64,000 nt of DNA from Sphingomonas endophytica (GCF_014199415.1 NZ_JACIJN010000007.1:1-64000); one strand, 5' to 3'. Counted from the first letter of the stretch, positions 33,505 through 43,070 are shown. Translations and numbers: made by a program. Notes: generated by a model not told the origin, from the letters alone.

Positions 33505-35049
33505 ATGGCGACGATCAGCAGCACGAGCACGAGCAGTACGGCAACGACGACGAAAACGTCGTCGACGGCGTCGACCACCAAGACCGGCAGCGCGGCGTCG
33601 ATCAACAAGTCGACCGCCAACTCGATCCTGACCTCGCTCGGCTCGGGCTCGGGCGTCGACACCGACACGCTGGTCGGCCAGCTCGTCGACGCGCAATTCG
33701 CCGCCAAGCGCGCGCAGATCACCGCCAAGACCGAGAAGCTGACCGCGCAGATCTCCGACGCGGCGACGCTCAAGAATTTCGTCAGCGACTTCGCCAAGGC
33801 GGTCAACACGCTGGTCACCGGCGGGTCGCTCGCCACGCAGCCGAACGTCAGCGACCCCAGGGTCGCGGGCGCCACCGCGATCTCGGGCGCGCCGATGTCG
33901 GCCTCCGCCTCGGCGAACGTCACGGTTACGTCACTTGCCACCGTGCAGACCGTCACCAGCGCCAAGCTCGGCAAAACCGACCAGTTCGGCACCGGCAAGC
34001 TGACGATCAACATCGGCACCGCCACCTACAGCGCGGGCAAGATGACCGATCTGGCGGTCGGCACCGCCAGCGACGGCAGCGCATTGTCGTTCGACGTCGA
34101 CATCGCGCCGCCCAACGACACGCTGTCGGGCATCGCCGCCGCGATCAACGCCAGGAACACCGGCGTCACCGCCGCGATCATCACCGACGCCGATGGCGGC
34201 GCGTTCCTGTCGCTCAAGGGGCAGAGCGGCACCGCGCAGGCGTTCTCGATGACGGGCAGCGGCGGCACGCTCGACACGCTCAGCATCGGCAAGGACGCGA
34301 CCGCGACCTCCAAGCTGTCGGTGGTCGGCCAGTCCGCCAACGCGAAATTGTCGGTCGACGGCGTGTCGGTCGAGCGGCCGAGCAACGAGATCAGCGATCT
34401 GGTCCCCGGCGTTAAGCTGACGCTCGCCGGCACCGGCTCGATGACGTTGACCGGCACGCGCCCCGACACCGCGCTGACCAACGGCGTCAAGGATTTCGTC
34501 GAGACCTTCAACCAGTTGCTTAACGAGGTAAAGCAGCAGACCAATGCGGTCGATGGCAGCCTGCGCGCCGATCCCGCCGCCAAGCAATTGCTGCGCAACC
34601 TGCAGGGTTTTGCGAGCAAGACCTTGCTCCCCGATGCGGCGCCGGGCACGCCCTCGACGCTGGCCGGGATCGGCGTCACCACCGACAAGACCACCGGCGA
34701 GCTGACGATCGACGACGCCGCGCTGACCAAGGCGATGAAGGACTCGCCCGATTCGATCCAGGCGATGTTCACGCCCAACAGCTTCGGCGCGACGGGGCTC
34801 AACGCCGCAATGCAGTCGTTGAAGCTGTCGTCGGGCAGCACGCTCTACGGGCTGGGCGCGACCGATCTGAAGCTGCGCAAGGCGCAGGACGACCTGACGA
34901 AGGAAAGCGCCAAGATCGACGAACAGTCGACGCGCTTCTCGGCGCGGCTGACGCAGCAATATGCCAGCATGAACTCGCGCGTGTCGGCCTATAAGCAGAC
35001 GCAGTCGTTCATGAAGCAGCAGATCGACGGCTGGTACAAGTCGAGCTGA
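33505..35049 (+). CDS. fliD: Filament cap protein FliD (HAP2)
   Basis: A 514-residue filament cap. After a Ser/Thr-rich tip of about 35 residues comes the conserved LGSGSGVDTDTLVGQLVDAQ, then VTSLATVQTVTSAKL in the N domain; NDTLSGIAAAINARNTGVTA, the flagellin_IN-like motif, in the middle; and coiled-coil ends (GLGATDLKLRKAQDDLTKES, YKQTQSFMKQQIDGWYKSS). It has its own sigma28 promoter, as expected for a late gene. GGAG lies 7 bases before the ATG. Confidence 0.95.
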   Translation: MATISSTSTSSTATTTKTSSTASTTKTGSAASINKSTANSILTSLGSGSGVDTDTLVGQLVDAQFAAKRAQITAKTEKLTAQISDAATLKNFVSDFAKAVNTLVTGGSLATQPNVSDPRVAGATAISGAPMSASASANVTVTSLATVQTVTSAKLGKTDQFGTGKLTINIGTATYSAGKMTDLAVGTASDGSALSFDVDIAPPNDTLSGIAAAINARNTGVTAAIITDADGGAFLSLKGQSGTAQAFSMTGSGGTLDTLSIGKDATATSKLSVVGQSANAKLSVDGVSVERPSNEISDLVPGVKLTLAGTGSMTLTGTRPDTALTNGVKDFVETFNQLLNEVKQQTNAVDGSLRADPAAKQLLRNLQGFASKTLLPDAAPGTPSTLAGIGVTTDKTTGELTIDDAALTKAMKDSPDSIQAMFTPNSFGATGLNAAMQSLKLSSGSTLYGLGATDLKLRKAQDDLTKESAKIDEQSTRFSARLTQQYASMNSRVSAYKQTQSFMKQQIDGWYKSS

Positions 35050-35068
35050 TCGGGAAAGACGAGAGATC

Positions 35069-35467
35069 ATGGCCTACGCCTCTTCCCTGCTGCGCGATCC
35101 GGCGCGCACGTACCGCGAGATCGACCTCGCCGGCCGCACCGCCGCGGCCGACGGTCCGGCGCTCGTCCAGCTGCTCTACGAGGAGCTGACGCAGGCGCTG
35201 CGCGTCGCCGCCTGGGCGGCCGACCGCAAGCAGTTCGCGACGCGCAGCGAACGCATCACCCGCGCCACCGCGATCCTGTTCGCGCTGGAGGCCAATCTCG
35301 ATTTCGAGAAGGGTGGTGACGTGTCACGCGCGCTGGCGCGTTTCTACGGCGGGTGCCGGCGGCAGGTGATCGAGGCGAGCATCGGTACCGACGGCGCGCC
35401 GTTCAGCGCTGTCGCCGCCGAGCTGGAGGAAATCGCCAGCGCGTGGCGGCAGGCACGCGCGGCGTAA
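35069..35467 (+). CDS. fliS: Flagellin export chaperone FliS
   Basis: A 132-residue helical chaperone that binds the FliC C-terminus. Recognisable are the start with YREIDLAGRTAAADGPALVQ, LLYEELTQALRVAAWAADRK and RITRATAILFALEANLDFEK. It lies 19 bases after fliD and is the last flagellar gene of the block. Confidence 0.92.
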   Translation: MAYASSLLRDPARTYREIDLAGRTAAADGPALVQLLYEELTQALRVAAWAADRKQFATRSERITRATAILFALEANLDFEKGGDVSRALARFYGGCRRQVIEASIGTDGAPFSAVAAELEEIASAWRQARAA

Positions 35468-35472
35468 CACAC

Positions 35473-35549
35473 CGTCACTGCGAGCGTAGCGAAGCAATCC
35501 AGGGCCGGATCAGGGCGCCCTGGATTGCTTCGCTACGCTCGCAATGACG
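35473..35549. repeat. Palindromic repeat family A, copy 4
   Basis: Long inverted repeat exactly filling the gap between the convergent fliS and ZntB-type genes; plausibly a two-way terminator. Confidence 0.88.
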
Positions 35550-35556
35550 AGGTGGA

Positions 35557-36513
35557 TCACCCCCGGAACCAGTGCCGCCGCACGAACCACACCACGATCC
35601 CCGCCGCGATCACCGCGCAGGCGCCAGCGATCGCGTCGAACGCCCACGGCTCCTCGGCATAGGGCAGCCCCTTGACGTTCATGCCGTACAGCCCGGTCAG
35701 GAACGTCAGCGGGAGGAAGATCATCGCCACCATCGCGATCACCAGACTGCGCTGGTCGAGCTGTTCGGCGCGCAGATCGGTCAGCGCCTCGTGCATCAGC
35801 GCGGCGCGCTCGCGGATCGCCTCCACCTCCTCCGCCATGCGCGCCGCGCGGTCGGCGGCGGCGGCGAGGTGCGCGCGATCGTCCTCCGCCAGCCAGTCGC
35901 CGGGCAGCGTCGCCAGCCGCTCCAGCGCAGCGCGTTGCGGGCTGAGGAAGCGGCGATAGTTGATCGCCTCCGAGCGCATCCGCGTCACCGAACGGCGCAG
36001 CTCGAAGATACGGTGCGGATTCAGCTTCTGCTCGCAATCGTCGAGCCCGTCGCCGAGATCGGCGACGACCGGATCGAGGTCTTCGGTGATCGCGGTGGCG
36101 ATCGCCGCGATCAGGTCGCCGGGGTCGCGCAGCTCGCCGCGCTCCATCTCTTCCTCGACGCGCGCCAGCGTCACCAGCCGCTTGCGCGACACGGTGATGA
36201 CGCGGCCCTTGGTGGCCCAGATCCGGATCGAGGCGAGCACGTCCGACGTGTCGAGCGGCTCGTCGGTGCGCCCGCGCAGGTTGACAAAGGCGCCATGCCC
36301 GATCTTCTCGGCGCGCGGCCGCGTCTCGGCGGCGGTCAGCGCGTCGACGGTGAAGGGGTCGAGCCCGGCGGCGTCGCGCAGCCACGCCTGCGCCTCGGCG
36401 GCGTTGGAGGCGAGATGCACCCAGCGGAACGCCGCGTCACCCGCCAGCGCCGCTTTTGGCGCGACCTTCTCGACCGTGCCGTCGTCGCCGACGCGCCATG
36501 CCACGCCGCTCAT
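35557..36513 (-). CDS. zntB: CorA/ZntB-family divalent metal transporter
   Basis: A 318-residue membrane transporter. A large cytoplasmic N domain (about 1-255) with the long helix (MRSEAINYRRFLSPQRAALE) precedes two C-terminal helices, the first ending in the hallmark GMN (IFLPLTFLTGLYGMNVKGLP, about 278-297). ZntB proteins move Zn2+ by proton symport; CorA moves Mg2+. The GMN-VKGLP form favours ZntB. Start at the ATG 36513, overlapping the upstream siroheme gene by four bases. Confidence 0.85.
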   Translation of the reverse strand: MSGVAWRVGDDGTVEKVAPKAALAGDAAFRWVHLASNAAEAQAWLRDAAGLDPFTVDALTAAETRPRAEKIGHGAFVNLRGRTDEPLDTSDVLASIRIWATKGRVITVSRKRLVTLARVEEEMERGELRDPGDLIAAIATAITEDLDPVVADLGDGLDDCEQKLNPHRIFELRRSVTRMRSEAINYRRFLSPQRAALERLATLPGDWLAEDDRAHLAAAADRAARMAEEVEAIRERAALMHEALTDLRAEQLDQRSLVIAMVAMIFLPLTFLTGLYGMNVKGLPYAEEPWAFDAIAGACAVIAAGIVVWFVRRHWFRG

Positions 36514-37265
36514 GATCGCATCCCGATGTCGACGGTCAGCCCGGTGCCGTTCGCCGAGGGTGCATCGCATTGCTCGCGCGCGGCGTCGGCGCGCGCGCGG
36601 TCGAGGATCGCGGCGGGGACGTCGGCGCGGTGCGTGACGCGGTCGGCGGCGGCGAGCAGCCGCGCCTGTCGTAGCGTGAGGTCGTCGGGGTCCCGCGAGG
36701 CGAGCGCGAGCCGCACGACCCCGGTCACCGGCTGCCCGGCCAGCACCGCCTGCGCCGCGTCGCGTTCGTCATAGTCAGCGAGCGGATCGAGCGCCGCGCC
36801 GGGGGCGAGCGCTGCCCCGATCGCGCGCCGCCGCTCCCCACCGTCGGGCAGCGCGGCGCGTAACGCCGCACGCGCGCCATGCAGCGCCTCGGCGAGCCGC
36901 CCGAGCGAGGCAGGCAACACCGCCTCCAGCCGCTGCCGCACCGCCGCCGCCAGCCCGGCCGAGACGCCGCCGGTGCCGATCGCGATCAGCACCGGCGCGC
37001 GGTCGACGATCGCGGGCAAGGTGAAGTCGCATAGCTCGGGCCGATCGACGGCGTTGACCAGCACCCCGCGTTCCTTGAGCCGCGCTACAGCGTCGTCATC
37101 GTCGGCGACGATCGCGAGCCGCGCGTCGGGATCATCCTCGCCGACGACGATCGACCCGGCGCGTTCGAGCAAGCGTCGCTTCGGCTCCGCCGCCTCGCTC
37201 TCGCCGACGAGAATTACCGGACGGCCGTTCAGCCGGACGAAGAGCGGGAGGCTGTGGAGGGTCAT
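36510..37265 (-). CDS. cysG: Siroheme synthase N-terminal (Met8/CysG-N) protein
   Basis: A 251-residue protein matching the precorrin-2 dehydrogenase/sirohydrochlorin ferrochelatase part of CysG: LPLFVRLNGRPVILVGESEA, VLVNAVDRPELCDFTLPAIV, PVLIAIGTGGVSAGLAAAVR. There is no uroporphyrinogen methyltransferase domain, so a separate CobA would be needed. The usual GGG of the NAD fold is GES here. Siroheme serves sulfite reductase. It starts at the ATG 37265, after which lie repeats. Confidence 0.85.
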   Translation of the reverse strand: MTLHSLPLFVRLNGRPVILVGESEAAEPKRRLLERAGSIVVGEDDPDARLAIVADDDDAVARLKERGVLVNAVDRPELCDFTLPAIVDRAPVLIAIGTGGVSAGLAAAVRQRLEAVLPASLGRLAEALHGARAALRAALPDGGERRRAIGAALAPGAALDPLADYDERDAAQAVLAGQPVTGVVRLALASRDPDDLTLRQARLLAAADRVTHRADVPAAILDRARADAAREQCDAPSANGTGLTVDIGMRS

Positions 37266-37282
37266 GCCGCCGTTCCTCGCGC

Positions 37283-37372
37283 CGTCATTGCGACCCCGGC
37301 CTTGAGCCGGGGGGAGCAATCCAGCGCGTGGCGCGCTGGGCTCTGGATTGCGTCGCTGCGCTCGCAATGACG
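37283..37372. repeat. Palindromic repeat family A, copy 5 (divergent)
   Basis: The left arm (CGTCATTGCGACCCCGGCC) differs from the right arm (TGCGTCGCTGCGCTCGCAAT), so this copy is degenerate or a hybrid of two families. It lies in the cysG-lysA gap. Confidence 0.7.
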
Positions 37373-37396
37373 AAGGAGCGGGCCTCTCTCCGACGC

Positions 37397-37489
37397 CGTC
37401 GTCCCGGCAGAGGCCGGGGTCCAGTGGCGAGCGAAGCGTTTCATGCGGCTGCGTCCCCCAACTGGACCCCGGCCTCCGCCGGGGTGACG
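37397..37489. repeat. Palindromic repeat family C, copy 2
   Basis: Inverted repeat with GGCAGAGGCCGGGGTCCAGT and complement arms, just downstream of lysA (stop 37513). Confidence 0.8.
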
Positions 37490-37512
37490 CCAAGCGGCGG
37501 AACGCACTGCCC

Positions 37513-38769
37513 CTACAACCACTCCGGCACGCGCTCCGCGGCGAGGATCGTCTCGGCGGCGATCCGGTCGGCGACCACCGCATAGCGGTCGCCATCGACC
37601 AGCACCTCGGGCACCAGCGCACGGCTGTTGTAGGTCGACGCCATCGTCGCGCCATAAGCCCCGGCGGTACGCAGCACGGCGAGGTCGCCGCCCTGCACCG
37701 CGTCCATCTCGCGCGCCATCGCAAAGGTATCGCCGGTCTCGCACACCGGCCCGGCGACGTTCGCCGTCATCCGCGCGCCGCTCGGCGTCACCGCATCGAC
37801 ATCGTGCCATGCGTCGTACAGCGCCGGACGCGCCAGATCGTTCATTGCCGCGTCGACGATCACATAGGGATGCACCACCCCCGGCTTGACCCAGATCACG
37901 CGCGTCAGCAGCACCCCGGCATTGCCCGCGATCACGCGGCCGGGCTCGAACATCAGCTGCACGTCCCAGCCCTTCGTCACCCGCTGGACCATCGCACCAT
38001 ATTCGGCCGGGGTGCGCGGATCGTCGCCGGCCTTGTAGCGGACGCCGAGCCCGCCGCCGAGATCGACGCGCGCCACCGCATGGCCCGCGCCGCGCAGCTC
38101 GTCGACCAGCTGCTTGACACGGCGATACGCCGCCTCGAGCGGGGCGAGATCGAACAACTGGCTGCCGATGTGAATCGCAACGCCCTGCATCGACAGGCCG
38201 GGCAGCGCGGAGAGCCGCGCATACATCGCCGGGGCCTGGTCGATCGGGACACCGAACTTGTTCTCCTTGCGCCCGGTCGAGATCTTGGCGTGGGTGCCCG
38301 CATCGACGTCGGGGTTCACCCGCAGCACCGCGCGCGCGGTCACCCCGCGTTCGTGCGCGAGCTGCGCGAGGACCACGCCCTCTTCCTCCAGCTCGAGATT
38401 GAACTGGCCAATCCCGGCCTCCAGCCCGCGCAGCAATTCGGCGCGCGTCTTGCCGACGCCCGAGAAGACGATCCCGCTCGCCGGGATCCCCGCCGCCAGC
38501 GCACGCGCCATCTCGCCGCCCGACACAACGTCCGCGCCATAGCCCGCGGCGGCGACGACGCGCAGCACCGCCAGATTGGGATTGGCCTTGATCGCGTAAG
38601 CGAGATGCACGTCGGGCACCCCCGACAGCGCATCGCGGAACGCGCGCGCCTGCGCGCGGAAGGCGGCGGCGGAATAGACGTAGACGGGGGTGCCCACCTC
38701 GTCGGCGATGCGGGTCAGCGGCACGCCCTCGCACCACAGGGTACCGTCGCGGTAATGAAAATGGTCCAT
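37513..38769 (-). CDS. lysA: Diaminopimelate decarboxylase
   Basis: A 418-residue PLP enzyme making L-lysine from meso-diaminopimelate. Present are HLAYAIKANPNLAVLRVV with the PLP lysine near residue 57, GADVVSGGEMARAL, the GGGLGVRY phosphate loop (LGGGLGVRYKAGDD), EPGRVIAGNAGVLLTRV and the C-terminal CETGDTFAMAREM active-site motif. Start at the ATG 38769 (MDHFHYRDG); a GTG two codons earlier is possible. It follows the small lipoprotein gene by 19 bases. Confidence 0.96.
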   Translation of the reverse strand: MDHFHYRDGTLWCEGVPLTRIADEVGTPVYVYSAAAFRAQARAFRDALSGVPDVHLAYAIKANPNLAVLRVVAAAGYGADVVSGGEMARALAAGIPASGIVFSGVGKTRAELLRGLEAGIGQFNLELEEEGVVLAQLAHERGVTARAVLRVNPDVDAGTHAKISTGRKENKFGVPIDQAPAMYARLSALPGLSMQGVAIHIGSQLFDLAPLEAAYRRVKQLVDELRGAGHAVARVDLGGGLGVRYKAGDDPRTPAEYGAMVQRVTKGWDVQLMFEPGRVIAGNAGVLLTRVIWVKPGVVHPYVIVDAAMNDLARPALYDAWHDVDAVTPSGARMTANVAGPVCETGDTFAMAREMDAVQGGDLAVLRTAGAYGATMASTYNSRALVPEVLVDGDRYAVVADRIAAETILAAERVPEWL

Positions 38770-38788
38770 GGTCACTCGCAGGAAATCG

Positions 38789-39022
38789 TCAGCGTGGGGG
38801 AAGGTCGAACGGGTCGGGCTCCCGTTTCTGCGAGCTTTTCAAGACTTCCCCGGTCCGCTGCGGCCGCGCCTGCACCGAGGGGGTGAGCAGGTCGGCGACC
38901 GCCGGCTGTTGCGCCGCGCCATAGGGCGTGACCGGCATCGCCTGCCCCGGCGCGGGCTTTAGCGCCTGCGTCGAGCCGCATGCGGCGAGCGGGAGCGCGG
39001 CGAGCAGCAGCAGCGCCCTCAT
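38789..39022 (-). CDS. Small outer-membrane lipoprotein between argH and lysA
   Basis: A 77-residue precursor: [17 protein letters not shown] gives a type II signal peptide with lipobox LAAC (Cys at 15), followed by a Pro-rich tail ending [15 protein letters not shown]. The start overlaps the argH stop (ATGA). A short lipoprotein next to lysA is common in proteobacteria (LptM/YifL-like), where it assists LptD maturation; that role is inference here. Confidence 0.82.
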   Translation of the reverse strand: MRALLLLAALPLAACGSTQALKPAPGQAMPVTPYGAAQQPAVADLLTPSVQARPQRTGEVLKSSQKREPDPFDLPPR

Positions 39023-40395
39023 GCGCGCGCCGCCCGGATCGCGGCGCGGACATTGTCGGGCGCGGTGCCGCCGAAGCTCCTGCGGCTCGCCACCGAGGCG
39101 TCGACCGACAGCACGCCGTACACCGCCTCGGTGATCCGCGCGTCGATCGCCTGAAGGTCGGCGAGCGCCACCTTGTCGAGCGTGCAGCCGAGCGCCTCGG
39201 CACGCGCCACCGCGCGACCGGTGATGTGATGCGCCTCGCGGAACGGCACATCGGCCTCGCGCACCAGCCAGTCGGCGAGGTCGGTCGCGGTCGCGAAGCC
39301 GCTCTCCGCCAGCGCGCGCATCCGGTCGGTGCGGAAGGTCGCGCTCTCGATCATGCCGGTCATCGCCGCGATCGAGATCGCCAGCAGGTCGTGGCACTCG
39401 AACACCGGCGGTTTGTCGTCCTGCATGTCCTTGGAATAAGCAAGCGGCAGCCCCTTCATCGTCACCATCAGGCTGACGAGACAGCCGGTGATCCGCCCGC
39501 TGTGCCCGCGCACCAGCTCGGCGGCGTCGGGGTTGCGCTTCTGCGGCATGATCGAGCTGCCGGTCGACCATTGATCGCTGAGCGACACGAAGCCGAACGG
39601 CTGCGACGCCCAGAGCACGAACTCCTCCGCCAGCCGGCTGAGGTGGAGCGAACATTGCGCGGCGGCCGTCAGGTAATCGAGTGCGAAGTCGCGGTCGCTG
39701 ACCGAATCGAGACTGTTGCGCGTCGGCCCGTCGAAGCCGAGCGCGGCGGCGGTGGCATGGCGGTCGACCGGGAAGCCGGTGCCCGCCAGCGCCGCGGCAC
39801 CGAGCGGGCAGAGGTTGCCGCGCGCGCGATTGTCGCGGAAGCGGCTGATGTCGCGCGACACCATCTCGTGATAGGCCATCAAATGGTGGCCGAGCGTCAC
39901 CGGCTGCGCGGATTGCAGGTGGGTGAAGCCGGGCATCACGCTGCCGGCATGTTCCTCGGCGCGCGCCAGCAGCGCGGCGTCGAGCGCGTCGAGCGCGGCC
40001 AGCACCTGATCGGTCGCGTCGCGCACCCACAGGCGGAAGTCGGTCGCGACCTGGTCGTTGCGGCTGCGCGCGGTATGGAGTCGCCCGGCCGCCGCACCGA
40101 TCGCGGCGGACAACCGCGCCTCGGTCAGCATATGGATGTCTTCCATCGCCAGATCGTCGGGGACGCCGTCGGCGGCATAGCCCGCCGCGACCTGCTCCAG
40201 CCCGTCGCGGATCGCCGTCGCATCCGCGGGCGAGACGATCCCCTGTTCGGCGAGCATCGCGACATGCGCGCGGCTGCCCGCGACGTCCTGCCGCCACATC
40301 CGCTTGTCGAAGGGGATCGAGGCGTTTATCTCGCGCATCACCGCGGCCGGCCCTTCGGCGAACCGCCCGCCCCACATCTGGTTGGAACCGCTCAT
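39019..40395 (-). CDS. argH: Argininosuccinate lyase
   Basis: A 458-residue enzyme of the fumarase/aspartase superfamily, last step of arginine synthesis. It starts [60 protein letters not shown] (catalytic His/Thr) and the signature [19 protein letters not shown] are intact. Normal length; the long upstream frame is a shadow. Its ATG and that of the divergent tlpA-like gene share bases in a CATG. Confidence 0.97.
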   Translation of the reverse strand: MSGSNQMWGGRFAEGPAAVMREINASIPFDKRMWRQDVAGSRAHVAMLAEQGIVSPADATAIRDGLEQVAAGYAADGVPDDLAMEDIHMLTEARLSAAIGAAAGRLHTARSRNDQVATDFRLWVRDATDQVLAALDALDAALLARAEEHAGSVMPGFTHLQSAQPVTLGHHLMAYHEMVSRDISRFRDNRARGNLCPLGAAALAGTGFPVDRHATAAALGFDGPTRNSLDSVSDRDFALDYLTAAAQCSLHLSRLAEEFVLWASQPFGFVSLSDQWSTGSSIMPQKRNPDAAELVRGHSGRITGCLVSLMVTMKGLPLAYSKDMQDDKPPVFECHDLLAISIAAMTGMIESATFRTDRMRALAESGFATATDLADWLVREADVPFREAHHITGRAVARAEALGCTLDKVALADLQAIDARITEAVYGVLSVDASVASRRSFGGTAPDNVRAAIRAARA

Positions 40396-40981
40396 GGCAT
40401 CCCGCGTCGCGATCGTCTGTCTCCTCGGCACCGCGCTGGCTGTGGCCGCGTGCGATAAGCCGTCCCCGGGCAACGGGCAAGCCGGCGAGCAAACCGCGGC
40501 CGCCAGCAGCGACGAAGTCCCGGCCACCGCTGCGCCGAAGGTCGACAAGATCGACCGCAGCCACAAGGGCGAGGCCGCACCCGAGGTCTCCTTCACCCCG
40601 GCCGCGGGTGGCGCGGCGACGACGCTGGCGGCGTTCAAGGGCAAGCCGGTACTGGTCAACCTGTGGGCGACGTGGTGCGCGCCGTGCGTCAAGGAAATGC
40701 CGACGCTCGACGCCGCCGCCGCGACGCTCGGCGACACGCTGCCGGTGCTCGCGATCAGCCAGGACATGGAGCCCGCCAAGGCCAAGGCCTTCCTCGCCCA
40801 GCGCAAGTTCACGCATTTGCGCGCGTTCCTCGACCCCAAGCTGGGGCTGAGCACCGGCTATGGCGCGAACCTACCGACGACGATCCTGTACGGCGCCGAC
40901 GGCAAGGAGATCTGGCGCATGACCGGCGATATGGACTGGACCGGCGCGGAGGCGAAGAAGCTGCTCGCCGAGGCGGCGTAG
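40394..40981 (+). CDS. TlpA/ResA-like thioredoxin lipoprotein
   Basis: A 195-residue periplasmic disulfide reductase-like protein. A signal peptide with lipobox ([11 protein letters not shown], Cys near 20) is followed by an Ala/Lys-rich spacer and a thioredoxin fold with the CXXC site ([20 protein letters not shown], about 94-113) and the cis-Pro region ([20 protein letters not shown]). A TlpA-type role in cytochrome maturation is possible but not shown. It diverges from argH with overlapping start codons. Confidence 0.88.
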   Translation: MASRVAIVCLLGTALAVAACDKPSPGNGQAGEQTAAASSDEVPATAAPKVDKIDRSHKGEAAPEVSFTPAAGGAATTLAAFKGKPVLVNLWATWCAPCVKEMPTLDAAAATLGDTLPVLAISQDMEPAKAKAFLAQRKFTHLRAFLDPKLGLSTGYGANLPTTILYGADGKEIWRMTGDMDWTGAEAKKLLAEAA

Positions 40982-41008
40982 GCAGGCGTCCTCGCCACAG
41001 ACAAACGC

Positions 41009-41103
41009 CGTCATTCCCGCGAAGGCGGGAATCCAGAACCTCTGACGTCCGAGGCCGTTGCGAAAACCTGCGCGTCTGGATTCTCGCCTTCGCGGGAATG
41101 ACG
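41009..41103. repeat. Palindromic repeat family D, copy 1
   Basis: Inverted repeat CGTCATTCCCGCGAAGGCGG and complement. The inner loop is shared in inverted orientation with copy 2 at 52107, and GACGGACTTGGCC follows both on the right. Confidence 0.85.
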
Positions 41104-41160
41104 GACTTGGCCGGTGTGACGAGTGGCCGTGGCTGCGACGAACGAAAGCTTTCGAGGATC

Positions 41161-42081
41161 ATGACCCGCCCCGCCCCCACCAGCACCGCGCCCGCGCTCG
41201 TCGCGGTGGTCGTCGCAAATGCGGCGCTCGCGTTCGGACCGCTGTTCGTCCGCCTCGCCGATACCGGCCCGGTCGCGGCGGCGTTCTGGCGGATGGCGCT
41301 GGCGGTGCCGGTGCTCGCGATGATCGCCTTCGCTACCCGCGAGCCCGCCGCGGCCGCGCCGTCGCGACGGGTGTGGCTGTTCGTCGCTCTGGCCGGCCTC
41401 GCCTTCGCCGCCGATCTCGGGACGTGGCATCTCGGCATCCTCCATACGACGATGGCGAATGCCACGTTGCTCGGCAATTCGGCGACCTTCCTGTTCCCGC
41501 TCTGGGGGTTCCTCGTCACGCGTGCCTGGCCGACGCGGATGCAGGGCGTCGCGCTGCTGCTCGCCGCCGCCGGTGCGGCGCTGCTGATGGGGCGGTCGTA
41601 CCAGCTCGACCCAAAGCATCTCGCGGGCGACCTGCTGTGCATCGTCGCGGGGGTGCTCTACGCGCTCTACTTCATCCTGATGTCCGACGTGCGCCGCGCG
41701 CTCGCGCCATGGCCGGCGCTGGTGCTGTCGTCGCTCGCCGCGCTGCTGCCGCTGCTCGGCTATGCGCTGGTGCTTGGCGAGCGGATCGTGCCACAGCACT
41801 GGACGCCGCTGATCGCGCTGGCGCTGGTCTGTCAGCTGCTTGGGCAGGGCTGCATGATCTATGCGCTCGGGCGCCTCTCGCCGCTGGTGATCGGGCTGGC
41901 GCTGCTGATCCAGCCGGTGGTGGCGGCGACGATCGGCTGGGTGCAGTTCGGCGAAGCGCTCGGCACGCCCGATTTCGTGGGGATCGCGATGATCGCTGCG
42001 GCATTGGTGCTGGTGCGCGACACGCGGCGCAATGCTAAGGAACCGCCACCTGCCAATCCGGTGCCAGAGGAAATGCGATGA
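41161..42081 (+). CDS. EamA-family (DMT) exporter
   Basis: A 306-residue inner-membrane protein with about ten helices in two EamA halves (VVVANAALAFGPLFVRLADT, then AAFWRMALAVPVLAMIAF; second half from LAGDLLCIVAGVLYALYFIL). The substrate is unknown; family members export amino acids and metabolites. ATG 41161 follows the repeat; the frame is open further upstream only as a shadow. Its stop overlaps the COQ9 start. Confidence 0.85.
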   Translation: MTRPAPTSTAPALVAVVVANAALAFGPLFVRLADTGPVAAAFWRMALAVPVLAMIAFATREPAAAAPSRRVWLFVALAGLAFAADLGTWHLGILHTTMANATLLGNSATFLFPLWGFLVTRAWPTRMQGVALLLAAAGAALLMGRSYQLDPKHLAGDLLCIVAGVLYALYFILMSDVRRALAPWPALVLSSLAALLPLLGYALVLGERIVPQHWTPLIALALVCQLLGQGCMIYALGRLSPLVIGLALLIQPVVAATIGWVQFGEALGTPDFVGIAMIAAALVLVRDTRRNAKEPPPANPVPEEMR

Positions 42082-42746
42082 CCGAGGATCTGACGCCGGA
42101 CGACCTGACGCTGGACGAGGTGCGCGCGCGGCTCGCCCCCGCGATCGCCGCCAATGCCGCGTTCGACGGCTGGGGCGACACCGCGCGCGATCTCGCCGCC
42201 GAGCAACAGGGCATCGACCGCGATGTCGCGCGACTCGCGTTCGGCGAAGGCGCGGTGGCGATGATCGACGCGTGGTTCGCGCACGTGGATGCCGAGATGG
42301 CCGCGGCGTTGCCGCCCGCGACGCTGGCCACGATGAAGATCCGCCAGCGCATCACCGCGTTGGTCGAGGCGCGGCTGGCGGTACTCGCCCCCGAGCGCGA
42401 GGCGCTGCGCCGCGCGCGCGCGATCCTCGCGCTGCCGGTCAACGTCGCCGCCGCCGCGCGGCTCGGCTGGCGCAGCGTCGACGCGATGTGGCGGCTGGCC
42501 GGCGATACGGCGACCGATTACAATCACTACACGAAGCGCGCGATGCTGCTGGCGGTCTATGCCGCGACCACCACCGTCTTCCTCGACGACGACAGCGAGG
42601 AACAGGCGGATACCCGCGCCTTCCTCGCTCGCCGGATCGACGGGATCATGCGCTTCGAAAAGGCCAAGGCGCAGTTCACCCGCCGGACGCAGCACCGCCC
42701 GAGTCTCAGTCGCTTCGTCGGGCGGCTGCGGTATCCGGTCGTGTGA
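42078..42746 (+). CDS. coq9: COQ9-family ubiquinone biosynthesis protein
   Basis: A 222-residue protein of the COQ9 family, lipid-binding helper of the COQ7 hydroxylation step in ubiquinone synthesis. Matching features are AFDGWGDTARDLAAEQQGID, DAWFAHVDAEMAA, KIRQRITALVEARL, RSVDAMWRLAGDTATDYNHY, TKRAMLLAVYAATTTVFLDD. Typical of alphaproteobacteria. The ATG overlaps the EamA gene by four bases. Confidence 0.9.
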   Translation: MTEDLTPDDLTLDEVRARLAPAIAANAAFDGWGDTARDLAAEQQGIDRDVARLAFGEGAVAMIDAWFAHVDAEMAAALPPATLATMKIRQRITALVEARLAVLAPEREALRRARAILALPVNVAAAARLGWRSVDAMWRLAGDTATDYNHYTKRAMLLAVYAATTTVFLDDDSEEQADTRAFLARRIDGIMRFEKAKAQFTRRTQHRPSLSRFVGRLRYPVV

Positions 42747-42771
42747 AGCGCCAGATCGGGCCAAAGTCGAA

Positions 42772-42800
42772 TTGATAATCACTCTCATTGTGCTTATAGA
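42772..42800 (+). promoter_or_regulatory. Promoter with overlapping Fur-type box for feoAB
   Basis: TTGATA, 17 bases, TATAGA gives a consensus-like sigma70 promoter. GATAATCACTCTCATT, starting within the -35, resembles half of the Fur consensus GATAATGATAATCATTATC, so iron repression is likely. Predicted +1 coincides with the feoA GTG at 42807. Confidence 0.72.
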
Positions 42801-42806
42801 AGTCGG

Positions 42807-43070
42807 GTGACCACGCCCATCAGCCTCGAAACGCTCCCGCGGCATCAGGCCGCCATCGTCGACGATATCGACTGGTCGCGGCTCGCCACGCCCGAGGCGC
42901 GACGACTGCGCGAACTTGGGTTCGATTCGGGGGTGCCGGTGCAGGTGCTGCACCGCGCGCGGCTCGGCGCCGGACCGGTCGCGTGCCGGATCGGGCGGAT
43001 GACGGTCGCGCTGCGCCGCCCGGTCGCCGGTGCGATCCGCGTCTCGATCGAGCCGCTGGCCGCCGAGTGA
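42807..43070 (+). CDS. feoA: Ferrous iron transport protein FeoA
   Basis: An 87-residue SH3-like partner of FeoB: RLRELGFDSGVPVQVLHRAR, LGAGPVACRIGRMTVALRRP. It starts with GTG; no ribosome-binding site precedes it, and the promoter -10 ends six bases upstream, so the message may be leaderless. feoB follows by about 22 bases. Confidence 0.88.
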   Translation: MTTPISLETLPRHQAAIVDDIDWSRLATPEARRLRELGFDSGVPVQVLHRARLGAGPVACRIGRMTVALRRPVAGAIRVSIEPLAAE

